Assembly: GCF_036417845.1 (NCBI RefSeq)
Contig: NC_089994.1
Location: forward strand, 17,068,001 to 17,132,000
DNA: 64,000 nucleotides
Direction: 5' to 3'
Origin: Apteryx mantelli
Taxonomy: Eukaryota > Chordata > Aves > Apterygiformes > Apterygidae
The notes below the pieces were generated by a model that was given only the letters and a program-made list of their open reading frames with translations, was not told the DNA's origin and did not search any database. The position numbers were made by a program, and so were the translations under genes. Numbering within the stretch: position 1 is the stretch's first letter; each line of letters starts with the position of its first letter. Positions 51,886 to 63,220 of this stretch are shown one piece after another.

Positions 51886-54800
51886 TACACACACACTAAT
51901 TGTTTTCTGGGGTTGTTTGTTTTTGGTGAAATATGTCATAGGACAGAACCTTCTGCTGCCAGCTAGAACACCCATCTGCGCAGAACTACAAAACCTCATG
52001 GAATGCAGTCAGTGTGAGTTAGCTTTGCGCCTAATAGTCTGTTCATTTGGATCTTGTCTTCAGCATGGTATATCAAACAACATGGATTTGTCCCTGAGTG
52101 AGAAGGTACGGCAAGGACTATGCTTAATTTTGCTGGGGGAAAAAAAATTTAGCATTATGTCAGCCATTAATAAATTTAGAGTTGTACAAGTAGCTGATAG
52201 GTTAGGGAGAGGCTATCCCCAAGACCTCCCTGAAAAATTACTACCATCTGATCAGATGCACAGTAGCTTTGTGAGATGGTAGGGTTTTTTCTATTTCTTG
52301 TGGGCATCTGTTTCGCTTCGCAAAGTATGTTCCAAACCAAACTCCTAGCCTCTGCTTGGAGGTCAGGAATCAAATTGGGGTTAGTAATAGGTTATTATAC
52401 TGTTTCACATTGTGTTATCATTGATTAGTATGGGAAAAGCTGCAAGGGGAATATTCAAGCAGCATTGCTCCATTCAAAAGCACTGGGAAACAAAAATCCT
52501 TTTTCTCATTCACAAGAGATCTTTCTAAGATCTTAATTCTGAAAATTAAAATTACTATAGTGCTTCTTAGTATGCTATAAATGACAAGAGAATTTGAAGG
52601 CTTGGAATTTATTTTTAACCATCAACTATCTTTTTTTTATATTAGCTACATGATGGAAAAATGCTAGCTGACACCAAAAGCTTTCTCATTGCTATGAAAC
52701 AGAAGTCCACTTCAGCAATTATGACCACTATCCGGACCTTACTACACAAGGTAAGAACATTCTGTATCAAGAGGAGGCTACCCTTCCTACTACAGAATTC
52801 TGACATTTTCATGTGGCCAAATGCTATAAACCCCCCACACTCTGGAAAAAAACATGCGTCTTGAAAAACGATAGACAAGGTGAAGGAAGCAGTGACAGTA
52901 TTTCACCAGTGGGTTCCACAGCCTCATGTCTCCATGCTAGAATGAGACAGGGGTGGGCTGAACGGCCCGAGAGGGTTGGCTTCAGCAGCCCCTGCTGCCT
53001 TACTTCCTTCCACAGCGGGGGTGTGCGTTACTGAATAGCCCCTGAACTGACACCACCTTGCTGGCAGCCACATGTTGTCACCCTAGCACACCTCTTACAG
53101 GCTGTGCCTCTTAAATTATACACTAGTTGCTCTGCCTGCAGGCTTTTGTACAGTGGAAGCTTGAGTACTGTGGGAGTCTAAGTGTTACTAAATTATTATA
53201 ATGGCCTTTATGATCTGCAGGTATTCTCCACCTGATTTTCAATCCTAATTTCATTTTAGATTTTTTTTTTAAACACTTTAACTGAAGAGTTTTTTAAAAA
53301 GCTATCAGAAAAACTTGCAATATGCTGTCTTCTAAGGTAGTTTAAACTAAAGCCAGTTAGTTTTAGACGGGCTTCAGTGTATTCAGATATTAACTTTTAA
53401 ACTTGAAAAAAAATCTCTCTTTCTCTCTCTCATATATGTACTCTATATGTACTCAGTTCCATTAAAACAAAGTCTTAAAGTTTTATAACACTTCCTTTTC
53501 TTTTCTTTTAATACACAGGTGTTCAACTGTCGTCTCATAGATCAGAACCTGGCATTGGGATACTGCACAATTTTGCCCAAGGAAGATATGTTCAATAAAC
53601 TCTGGGATGTCATAAACAATACATGGCAAAATTACAAAAAAGTTCTGGTAAATTCACAAGACCATGTATTTCTTCAACATAAACAGCATGTTAAAGAGTT
53701 TCTTCAAGATGTTAGGAATGTCATATAGAAATACAGTAGTTTGCCCTTATTAAGGGTACAGGTGTTTGAACAAGTTCCCCACTTGTACTTAGGGCACCGC
53801 TAAGAGATAAACCACCTCCGTTTACTGCAGAGTAGAATTGTGCACCGCTCCTGTAATATTTTGGAGAAATTGTTCTTTGACAGTAATTGTAAAGAATGGA
53901 AGGAATAAATACACATATTGAAAGATAAAGGATGATGGGAAGTGAAGGATAAAGAAATAGGGAGATAGAGTGCCATCAATTTGCAGAAGAGGTTGTGTCT
54001 AAAAATACCTTTTGTATTGTTATCACTTTCACTAGTACAGTACTGGGAAAATATTTCCGAGAAGCTCAATTTTAAAGTAACTAGACCAGTAGCTATGAAC
54101 TGCTGACTCGGGAGGTGTGGTAACCCTGATAACATTTTCTGTGAAGACTGTTTCCTTCTTATACAATTGTGTGATCTTTGAATTGTTTAAGCTCCCCTAA
54201 AGATTTAGACCTTAGTATTCCCCATTTTCAAGTTTACTGTATTTGTGTTCACTTCTGTTCTCTCTCCTTTAAGGCAGTAGCTCTGGTTGGAGCACAGCTT
54301 GCTGCCCACTGTGGTGAAGAAGAAGAAAAAAGAAAATTCCAAGAATTGGTTACTGATGCAGAATGGGGTATCCAACTTGGTAAATTTGGGGTAAGTTTGA
54401 ATATTCTGATGGTTTTATTAACTGATTAAATGTCAGTAGAGTTTGAGATGTATTTTGCATTGATTTAAAGTTCAAGTGTAAGGGAAGCTGGGGCTCTGTT
54501 TTAACTTTTCGTTCTGCCTGTGCTGAAATAAAGCTCAAAAATTGAGAAATGTATTAATTAAGGATGCTGTAAAAGAACTTTAAGTGCTTAAACATCATTT
54601 GGCACAGGGCCTATTCAGAAAATGCACTGCTTTTTCCTGCTCTAAAAATCTCTGCATTGTAGCTAAAGGAAAAGTTAAAAGGTTAACTAAATAAGGAATA
54701 AGTTTTGATACTGTCTAAAAGAGTTCTTTGGGAAGAACACTAAATGTTTCTTTATCTGTAGATTTCTTTTGAGACTGTATTTAGACAACCACCAGTAAGG

Positions 54801-57800
54801 AAGAAGGAACTCATAAGAACTCTGGTACAGAATCCAAAAGTAGACACAGATCTCATATTGAATTACTGCAGGTAATAATTGAAGCAAATCAGGCCTGTGT
54901 TTAATTGCTGCTGTAATAATAACTGTGCCTATTGAAATCTATTTTGGTTTAAATAGATCCTGATTTATGTAACATACAAATTGTTTTTTAAAAAAAGACA
55001 GACATAAATCAGAGTATATTCTGGCCTTAGTGAATTTGTTCATAAGGAAATAAGTACCTTGGCCACACAAAAGGTCACGAAGAAAACGTTCTGTTCTCTT
55101 CTAGTACTTTTATGCTGGACAGTGATGCCGCACTGCAGCTTTGCATTGAAACACTTCTTCTCCAGAATGCTAATACAAATCATATTGAAGATGACTCTGC
55201 AGAACACAGTGAGAAGCAACCTCATTCCACATTACTGGCTAGAGCGCTAGCAATAATTCCTCTACTGAAAAGCACGAAAGACCTGGTCATGAGCCTCAGT
55301 GGAATATTGTACAAGGTAAAAAATAAAAATAAAATAAAAAATAACAAGCAAAACAAACAGAAATGCATAGAGAAAGTATGCATCTTATCTCAAATGTTGC
55401 ACATCACTTGAATGATAGATTAAAGTAATCACTTATGGTTATCATTCCATGGAAATCTGAAAAAGCTTATTTTTTTTCCAGTTGTGCTACAGAATGTAAA
55501 TGTTATGTTTCAGTTCTCTATAGAGAAAAGTAGAACAAAATATCTAATTGTCCTTAAAGATAGGTGAAGTCTTCCATCCCCAACATGCATTAAAAAATGA
55601 ACACAATAGTCAAATAAAAAAAAGTTGCTTTCAAGAAACACACCATACTAGAAATGTTTTAAAATGATACATTAAAAACATATAGGAGCAAAAGAGGTGT
55701 TTTGGGGAAGTTTGTTTGTTTGTTTTTGTTTGGTTTTCCCCTCTGTTCATCACTAATGTAAGTGGTCTTTCTGCAATATCCTAGCTATTTTTTTTTTTTT
55801 TAGGCTTTAGGATTGTGAAACAGAAGTCTCTTGTGTTAGGGAAGTATGTCATGATGTTTATACTGTTTCTTCAATATTATGCCTATTTAATTAGAATTAA
55901 AATTGAATAAGTGTAACTCAGTTGTATGTTTTTATAAGAGAAATCATATAAAATCTTATTATTTTGAACAGCTTGATCCATATGACTATGAAACTATTGA
56001 AATTGTCCTGAAAGTGATGCAAAATGCTGATGAAAAGAACACCAGTATCCAGCTGAATCAGGTACAACCAAATATGCTACTGTTACTTTGTAAATAGCAT
56101 CTGTATTCTCTTTTGTCTGTTACTAGTGTAACATTGTGTACTAGTGTAATTATTCAAGAGTCTGTTGAAATTAAATCAGTTATTCCATCTACACAGCTTT
56201 CATTCAGAAAATGGCATCAAGAAATAATGATCTCTAGCTGTCTCTCAGCAATGAGTCAGAGCAGGGATAAAAACCTCTACAGATCTATAGTAACTCTGCC
56301 AAATGATATGTGTCCGAACCTTAGGTTTTACTGAGGGGAAAAATATAGTAGTCACAAGCTTTTTTTGTTTTTTTTCCCTCTCTCTCTTTTTTGTCCCTAG
56401 GCTTTGAGCCTTCTCAAACATCTGGAGTCTTATAAAAGAATTTCCCCACCTGTGGACCTGGAACACCAATATGTTTTAGAGCATGTGATTCCCTTATCTC
56501 CAGCTGCTCAAACCAGACTGCCCTTTCATCTGATATTCTTTAGAACGACACAATGTTTCTGGAACATAATATGTATGTTCAGTATTCTTTCTGGCTAGAT
56601 ACATATGTTATTCCCTTTCATTCTGCTATCTGGGAACTTAAAAGATCTAGGTCTATGTTTTGCTTTAACTGTATTTCTATACTAATGTAGCTGTTTTACT
56701 AATGCTTCTTAAAGCGCTTGTGCTCCCAAATTGCTGCTGGTGAGGTAACTGGCTTTCAGTCGAGCTAAGACAATACAATAGAGTTTAATACAGTGCAGAG
56801 TTCTGTCCTCAAATGGACAGAGCCTCTCGAAGAGCAAAGTAACCCAAGTATCCCACATCCCAGGCCAGCATACCTATTTAAGATTATATTTTTTTCTCCC
56901 AGTGAAGGCCTAATAATAAACTGAAAGTGCTTAATTTTATACAGGCAGACTGTGATACTATCATAAGCAGCACTCTATTTCCTTACAGCTGCAGAGCTCA
57001 GTGAGGAATCCTTCCCAACACTTCTGTTGATTTCCAAATTAATGAAGGTAAAGTTACATCTTTAAAGGATTTATTTCAGTTATCTTTTTTTTTTTCCCCC
57101 CTCAGAGAAAAGAGTACAAGCTTTCTTCTTTCCTTTTACATGTTTTTTTTGGACTCACTTATAAGCATCTGACAACTTTTAACCTACTTTAATGCTTTTC
57201 TAGGTTTCACTGGATACCTTACACATGTCTGCAGCTCGACATGTCTTTGAAAAAAAACTGAAACCAAAAATATTTGAAATGAGAAACACTGGATATACAT
57301 CAGTTATTAACAAGGAAACAACTAAAACTGTACAGACAATTCAGTCTTATCTGTTGTCTATAATTAATCCAGAGTGGGCTGTTGCTATTGCTCACAAGAT
57401 TGCACAAGAATTTCCAACAGGTAAGGAACATATCTGATGACTTGAAGGGCAAAGTAGCTGTGAGGAAGAGAATAGGTTTGAGAAAAGAAAAGCTAGACTG
57501 TAAGCAAACATCAGTTTAGTATTCTTGAATAAAGCCTGGGGAGGTTTGATGAAAATAAGATGTGTTTTGTCTCCTATATCCACTTTTGAACAGTAGGCTA
57601 GAAGGACCACTGTTGTACAACCTATCACTGTTGCATTCTATGCTCTTCCTTTCTCATTTAAGCCATGTTGTCTCTCTTTAAGCTACTTCATGTCTAGCTT
57701 TGTCCCAACATATCGTCCTCTTCTGCCAGACAAGTTTTCTGGCAAAAGGAAATATCTCAGCTAAATCCCAGCTTCTCACTTCTCTGAGTCTAAATAGATA

Positions 57801-60800
57801 ATAATTTTTGCTCTTTAGGAGCAATAACATATATCTTAATATTTGAGAACTTTTTTTAAAAAAAAAAATTCTCTTTAAAAGGGATATTCTATATACTGTA
57901 GGGGACACTTATGAAAACTAACTTTGTGTATTCTATTTTTGTTTTTTTCTAAGGTCCTGACCAGATTCAGGCATTGAAATTCTGTCTCTATCTAGCTGAG
58001 AAATGGCTAAAGAATACTACAGCTAAGGTAATGACAAACCACTTGCAAAACTGTTGTTATCTAGTCAGGTATTTATTATAGTGTTTTGTCTTTTGGTGTT
58101 TTGGATAGTGAAGTATACATTGTACCTATGGAGAATACTTTCTTTAAAGCAAAGAGCAACCTGGGTAATACCATCTCTTTACAGAAAAATGTCTGTAGGT
58201 ACAGATACAGAAACACATCAGAAGAACAAGTCTTGTACCCTCTGTTAACTGTTTTAGACTATAAAAAGATTAATGTGATTTTTCTAGAGCTTTTGAGTAA
58301 AAGGAGGTTGTTTTATATAAGAATTGTGGTGTTTTGCTAAAGGATGATGCACATGAAAAAGCAGAAGTCCTACAGAAGAAACTATATATGCAGTATAAGA
58401 GGTCAGCTACAGAAAATGTTCTAATAACCCATAAGTTGAACACTGCAGAACACTTAAAGTCTATTGGAAAACCAGCAAATCTTATCGTTTTACTATATGA
58501 GCATTGCAGTATAGACCAAAGAATCCAAAATCCAACTGGCAGAGATTATCCAGGCAAGTATGCTTTATCTAGTTTCAAAAGGACAAAAAAAGTTTTTTTT
58601 TTTGAAAAAATCCTAGGCAAGAAAATACTTGTTCATAAATATATTGTCTCGATCTATTTATGTAGATATCCATGCGGCAGCTAAGGAGATAGCTGAAATC
58701 AACAATTTGGATATGAACAAAATTTGGGATAAACTGCTAGATAAATGGCTGTGTCCAAGTATACTGCCATCAGAAGTAAGTCATCTCTGGATATTTGATT
58801 TTAGATAAAACTGGTCAATTACATAAACTATATTTTTCTCCCTTGTTTAAAAAAAAAAAAAAGCGTTATTTTTGCACAATTCACCTTTAGTACTCACAAA
58901 TATATTTAAGATGCATCTGAATTCAGACTACAAATGATTTCAATACCATCTTACATTCTTGCAAGCCACTATCTCTAGCAGGAATAATTTGAAATGCCTT
59001 TCCTTATCTCCGTATAGAAATTAAAATCTTATCCTCAGTATTGCACTGAAGATGTGTAGCCAGTCAAAAGGAGTGAAGAAGTGGTGTAAACATATTAGCC
59101 TCACCCAACAGTGATTCCAGAGGCAGCAAGTGGCTGAATGCTCTCCTGTTGCAGCTCAAAGCAAACTGAGGGTTGACTGCTGCCTGTGTTGTACCCCGTA
59201 CACCTGCATGGAAAAGGGCAGGGAGCAGAAACTGGCTCTGCTTCAAAATACCAGTTAGCGGGGTGAGGGATGAAGGAGTGTTGTTGACTGCCACACATAC
59301 AGTTAAATAAAGAGAGGACTGATTAAAGATCAAAATTCCTTTCCTTGCCTGCTTTAACAGGGGCGCCCAGCCTTCAGATTGGATTTAAGCAAAGATCCAC
59401 AACCCAGCAATTTTTGCAAACAATTCAAATAACTCTCACAACTTTTTTTCCCCCATGTATTTTTAAAGAAAACTCAAGGAATCTTTGGAGATGTACAGGA
59501 AGATGAAGAACTCCGAAGGTATATGTATTGTCTTACACATATTATAGCCAATTATTCTTATCTCACAAGTTTAACTATATCTGGCTTTTCCATAGGCAAG
59601 AAACCTATTACTGTAGGAGATTCAGAACTCGCTGCTGCAGTCTCTAATAAGAAAAAATTCATATCAAGACTAATGATAAACAAGTATAGGCAAGAAATGT
59701 CATGTTAGTGCTGACGATCTTAGACTTTATCTTCTTGCCCTATCAAATAGTAAAGTTTGTAACTAATAATTACTGCTAATATGCAGAAATAGAACTGCAT
59801 AGGAGATAGCTGCCCTATAGCACTCCCATTTCTACTGCTTTGTTGCAAGCGCAGGAGCTACATTTTAATGAAGGCTGATTTATTTAACTTCTACATATTG
59901 TAATCAGAGCATTTCTTTTGCTTTCTAAAAGTTAATGGCACTAGATAATATAAAAATATCTGTCTATATTTTGTCTTTTTTTATTTGCTGGTAATGTCAG
60001 TTTTGAATCTTCAAATATTTAGTTATAAAATGAAATTCCATTTGCAATAACTTACATATGTAAGTGTTTGTAAGACTAGTCATTTGGGTTTTTCCCATCA
60101 TTTTCTATAGCCTCAGAATCCCTTATCCTCAAACTCTTTTTGACAGTGAAATATATTTACATTTATATGAAAAATGATATATTTTACTTCAGTGGCAATG
60201 CTGTACTTGTATTTAAAACAAATGCATTTTTGCAGAGTTATATATCTACTTCAGTCACGCCCAATGGATTACAGTTCAAGAATGCTTTTTGCAATTACAA
60301 CATCTGCCACATCTGTAAGTTTCTAAATACTAGTTTTAACTTGCTACTTAAACTTTTACCTCCTATTAAAATCAAATATTATCATTTGTTTAACTGTATT
60401 GATTTCAAATACAGGTTTTGTATCTGTCTCTGGATAGTTTATAGGCCTGTGCAAGTTCTATGCTTCTCCCCCCTGCCCCCCTTCTTTTGGAGTAAAATTA
60501 ATGTTCATTTAATTTTGCTGTTGACTGTAAAGAGGGGCTATTGAACTCTAGGTTTTCTAAATTTACTGCTGATATTACCTGAAAATAGCTTCATTCAACA
60601 TTTTCTAGAAAATGCTTTAAGCTAGTATAGTAATATATTGGTTCAGTTTGATTGGGTAAAGTTAAAGCAGGAAAATTATTTTAGCACACCCTTAACCTTC
60701 AGTCTTTCACACTTGTTGGGGGGGGTATTTTTTCTCTTTTATATTAATACTCTAAATCTATAAAACAGCTGATTTAGCAGTACTCTTTGAGGTTGACAAA

Positions 60801-63220
60801 TATTTCAACTGGGCAGTATAAAAGTCGAAGGTAATCCAGTCTGTTACTTAGCATAAATTTATGCTAAATTAATGCAAAATCTTAGAAAGATCATATAAAA
60901 CGCACATAACCCTCTTTTCCGCTGTTCAACCAATAGTTGTAGATTTTCACTTCTTTTTTTTTTCTCCTCTCTCCCCTCTCAGCCAATTGGTGTTAATCAG
61001 TTGACATTTGCTCACAGGAGTAGAGCACTTAAGTGTCTGCTCTACTTGGCGGATACCAATACTGTGGAATCGCTCTTCAAGAAACCCATTGAGAAAATAA
61101 AGTAAGATGAATTTTCCTTAAGGTATTACTTAACAATAACATATTGCTAGTCTTTAACAGTCATTGGAAGCAAATCTATAATATTTGGAGAAGGTTTTTT
61201 AAAATATATATATATATATTTCTGATAATTAGATCTTTTAACTTCACTGTAATTCAGTCCAGTATATCATAGTCCTTTTTGGTAAGCCTGGAAGTAACAT
61301 AGCATTATGTAGAAAATACTTTGATCCATTTTGCATAGATTGCGGTTACTTCTCTACTAACTGAAGTATTTTCTGCTATCTGTAATATAGGACAATGTTC
61401 AGATTTTATTTTAGATAGAACATCTTGAGTATAAGTTGTCCTTTTTATCTTCAAATTTGAGCATCTTGCAAAGACATCCTCTGCAAAAATAAAAAACAAA
61501 ACCCCAGCAGAATAACGTTGGTTCTCTGAAAGTAACTGTAGAACCAACTTGCTCAAAGTAGATCCACAATATAAATCTGTGCTGGTAACCTGGAGTTACA
61601 GCCTTTTTATGGAAAGTGATGTCTAGAGCGTGCGATGCCAAATACCTACATGTGGGTTTCTGTAAATATGCAGTCTCTGTATGTGACTTAAATTCTAGTG
61701 TAAGAGTTACAGGAACTGGTTTATCTTTAGAGATGATTCAAGCTGTCCATCATTCAGAATGAGGTTTCCGTAGGTATTACCAGGGTCTTTGATCTCTTTC
61801 ATTAATACAAACACTATCTACGTTATTGTCCCTTTTATTAAAGCAACAGAAAACACCTTTTCAATATTCTCCTGAGATTCATTATGCAAGTTATAATGAT
61901 CACTGTAAATATTATTAGCTCCTGGTTTTTGCCTTTTTTTTTCCTTTTTTAAACAGGTATTTTCTAAAATGCTGCATTTATCTGGCAGAGTTTGAAACTT
62001 TGAATATTCCATATACTTATGAATCATTTCATAAAAGCCCCAAGGAAGGGATGATTAAAGGGCTATGGAAGAATCACAGCCATGAACCCACGGTATGATC
62101 TTAAATCCTTTGTGACTTTTTTTGCTACACATTGTGTGAAATGTGCACCTTTCCATGTAGTGCATGTATTTCTAAATATAAGTTGCTCCATGGTACATAC
62201 ACTACTCATAATCACTTAAAAATTCCAGGAAGTATGCAGTTACCCTAAAGACTCTTCTGTTTCAGAGTGCCAATATCAGATAATGAAAAACATCTCACTA
62301 GGTTGTTGTTTTTTGCCATAATGCTTAATAAATTGCTATTACAAGCTGTTGATGTGCTGAGTACTGCCCGTCACATGATTATTTCCTAGTACTTGCCCAC
62401 CTTCGTGTATCCCTACCTTGTCTCTTGCCTTGGGGGGAAGATTTTTGCTGCAGAAGCCCTCTCCCACCTTTTCTTTTTCCTCCCCTCCTCCCGTCCCCCT
62501 TTTTTAATAACCCATTGGGTACTTGAAATTGCTTAGACTAATACCTTGTACTTCAATATGAATTAAATACTAACAGGTGTATACTTTTAGAATAGCTGTC
62601 GGTTACTTATCTAATATGCCAGCAATACACTGAGTTTATGCTCTCCTTAGGAACCTAAATCTGACAATTGCTTTATGTTACTGAGTATGATTTTTAAACA
62701 GCTAAATTAACACTGAAGATAAGGGCAGGTAAATGAGATTTCCAGAGAGAAATTAGTTCATGGCAAGAAAGGATGCTATTCTACTAAGGAAGGCTTCAAC
62801 TGTAGTACTTTTAATTTATAGCCACAAAAGAGAAGCGATCTGTTCTTTAGCCAAAATATACACATGCTAGTTTAAAATATGAAAATGACAGATTAAAAGT
62901 TTTAGTCTTCCTAAAATTAGAAAATAAAACGATAAAGTGTAGGGGGGTTTTTAATCCTCTTCAGGACGCATACAAAATTATTCTACATTCATGGTTGTGA
63001 CCTTTCAGGTGATCAAGGTCCAGGTAAAACCATAAAAATCTGAAATTACTCTGGCAAACAGAAAAAGCTTGAAGATCATAAAGGTATATTTATTAAAATA
63101 CACTGTGTCCTTGTTCTCCTTCAGGCTGTTAGACTTGTGTCTGAACTTAGTCTGGAATACAAAGTATATGACTCCCAGCTCTGGAACGGTCTGCTACAGA
63201 AGCTTCTTGGTTTCAATATG
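26360..63220 (+). CDS. KNTC1: KNTC1 (ROD), 55 coding exons, C-terminal exons missing off the right edge
   Basis: Kinetochore-associated protein 1 is the largest subunit of the Rod-Zwilch-ZW10 (RZZ) complex. The complex builds the outer kinetochore corona, recruits MAD1-MAD2 for the spindle checkpoint, and brings in dynein through Spindly. The 55 exons found here sum to exactly 6000 nt, 2000 codons, ending in phase 0; human ROD has about 2209 residues. The start [20 protein letters not shown] matches the human start ([16 protein letters not shown]). Every junction keeps phase, no exon has an internal stop, and all introns are GT-AG except one GC-AG. The gene is transcribed divergently from RSRC2. 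Exons and domains are given in the four segment entries. Identification is by remembered similarity and is very secure. Confidence 0.97.
34177..45316 (+). CDS. KNTC1: KNTC1 segment 2: exons 13-30, alpha-solenoid (residues 361-950)
   Basis: Exons: 34177-34220, 34335-34400, 34489-34564, 35757-35882, 35974-36063, 36754-36819, 37310-37371, 37756-37867, 38707-38850, 39094-39150, 39233-39334, 40448-40564, 41066-41209, 41504-41602, 42606-42709, 42877-42982, 43835-43969, 45197-45316. The helical repeats contain blocks nearly identical to human [90 protein letters not shown] and TSLEDALKI. This is the start of the long solenoid that forms the RZZ backbone. Confidence 0.95.
45166..45181. repeat. (AT)n microsatellite next to KNTC1 exon 30 acceptor
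   Basis: An AT dinucleotide run ends 15 nt before exon 30, directly upstream of the tract TTTTTCCCCCTGCAG. Confidence 0.8.
45436..45530 (+). mobile_element. CR1 LINE 3' tail fragment
   Basis: The segment has the CR1 tail order: TTGACCCTG, GAGCAGAAGGTTGGACTAGG, TCCTCTGGAAAT, TTCCAACCTG and a terminal ATTCTGATTCTGT. It is heavily 5'-truncated and lies in KNTC1 intron 30 in sense orientation. Confidence 0.8.
46129..55315 (+). CDS. KNTC1: KNTC1 segment 3: exons 31-43, middle solenoid (residues 951-1529)
   Basis: Exons: 46129-46198, 46274-46341, 47387-47679, 48366-48538, 48739-48836, 50196-50337, 51325-51381, 51942-52105, 52646-52750, 53519-53647, 54274-54390, 54762-54871, 55105-55315. This is the least conserved stretch against human; exon 33 (293 nt) and exons 37-39 keep length but only scattered identity. 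Anchors are [52 protein letters not shown] and [15 protein letters not shown]. Confidence 0.93.
46788..46819. repeat. (ATT)n microsatellite
   Basis: About ten uninterrupted ATT units in KNTC1 intron 32, likely polymorphic in length. Confidence 0.9.
48896..49340 (+). mobile_element. CR1 LINE 3' end with open C-terminal ORF2 remnant
   Basis: A 5'-truncated CR1 of about 445 bp lies in KNTC1 intron 35, in sense orientation. It reads through the ORF2 C-terminus without a stop or frameshift to the natural TAG at 49260-49262 (blocks such as [28 protein letters not shown] and [16 protein letters not shown]). The standard CR1 3' UTR follows, with TTGGACTAGATGATCTCCAG and CCTTCCAACCTCAACC, ending ATTCTGTGATTC. 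It is better preserved than the two other CR1 pieces here and so probably younger. Confidence 0.92.
50411..50700 (+). mobile_element. Possible ancient CR1-like fragment with exon-like open frame
   Basis: Just 73 nt after KNTC1 exon 36 there is an AG acceptor (TTTTTTAATCTAG) followed by an open frame of about 83 codons ending TAA at 50659-50661. The frame is in phase with exon 36. It has no likeness to ROD, and true exon 37 is at 51325. Part of it (TGGCCACTAGCAGAGACAGG) resembles the tail of old CR1 elements, so I favour a decayed repeat over a real alternative last exon. Confidence 0.35.
51841..51896. repeat. (AC)n microsatellite upstream of KNTC1 exon 38
   Basis: Nineteen AC units run from 51841 to 51878, then an interrupted TATACATACACAC tail. 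The run ends about 45 nt before exon 38. CA repeats near splice sites can bind hnRNP L, so an effect on exon 38 splicing is possible but not shown. Confidence 0.9.
52890..53130. other. GC-richer patch in KNTC1 intron 39
   Basis: A block of about 240 bp with much higher G+C than the surrounding intron (for example GGGCTGAACGGCCCGAGAGG). No splice-bounded exon is visible. Probably a decayed transposable element of unknown family. Confidence 0.3.
55972..63220 (+). CDS. KNTC1: KNTC1 segment 4: exons 44-55, Rod C-terminal domain (residues 1530-2000)
   Basis: Exons: 55972-56061, 56401-56572, 56989-57047, 57204-57420, 57954-58027, 58343-58553, 58666-58775, 59469-59518, 60236-60314, 60983-61101, 61957-62092, 63125-63220. 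The sequence is strongly conserved: [111 protein letters not shown] and [14 protein letters not shown]. It matches the Rod_C family region. Intron 49 is GC-AG. Roughly the last 200 residues are beyond the window. Confidence 0.95.
58554..58665 (+). other. KNTC1: KNTC1 intron 49, GC-AG splice junction
   Basis: Exon 49 ends TATCCAG and the intron begins GCAAGTATG. The rest of the donor is a perfect match to the consensus, as expected for a functional GC donor. The intron ends TTATGTAG at 58665. The join gives [14 protein letters not shown] as in human ROD. No GT donor nearby keeps this reading. Confidence 0.9.
59090..59300. other. GC-richer patch in KNTC1 intron 50
   Basis: A block of about 200 bp that is G+C-rich against its flanks (for example GCATGGAAAAGGGCAGGGAG) and bears no exon. 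It is likely an old repeat of unknown class. Confidence 0.25.
60848..60867. repeat. Perfect 20-bp palindrome
   Basis: TTAGCATAAATTTATGCTAA is its own reverse complement. It lies in KNTC1 intron 52. A second 16-bp palindrome, ACTTACATATGTAAGT, is at 60050-60065 in intron 51. AT-rich palindromes of this size can arise by chance. Confidence 0.7.

Noticed and set aside
53519-53728. Extension of KNTC1 exon 40 to the stop at 53728
   Set aside because: A donor at 53648 joins to 54274 and restores the conserved reading. The extension is intron read-through.
59596-59755. Candidate KNTC1 exons after exon 51, beginning at the AG near 59595 or near 59724
   Set aside because: Both give early stops or the wrong end phase. 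The segment 60236-60314 gives [16 protein letters not shown] in correct phase and matches human.
60140-60544. A 134-codon plus-strand open frame
   Set aside because: It overlaps true KNTC1 exon 52 in a different frame, and the remainder is intron.
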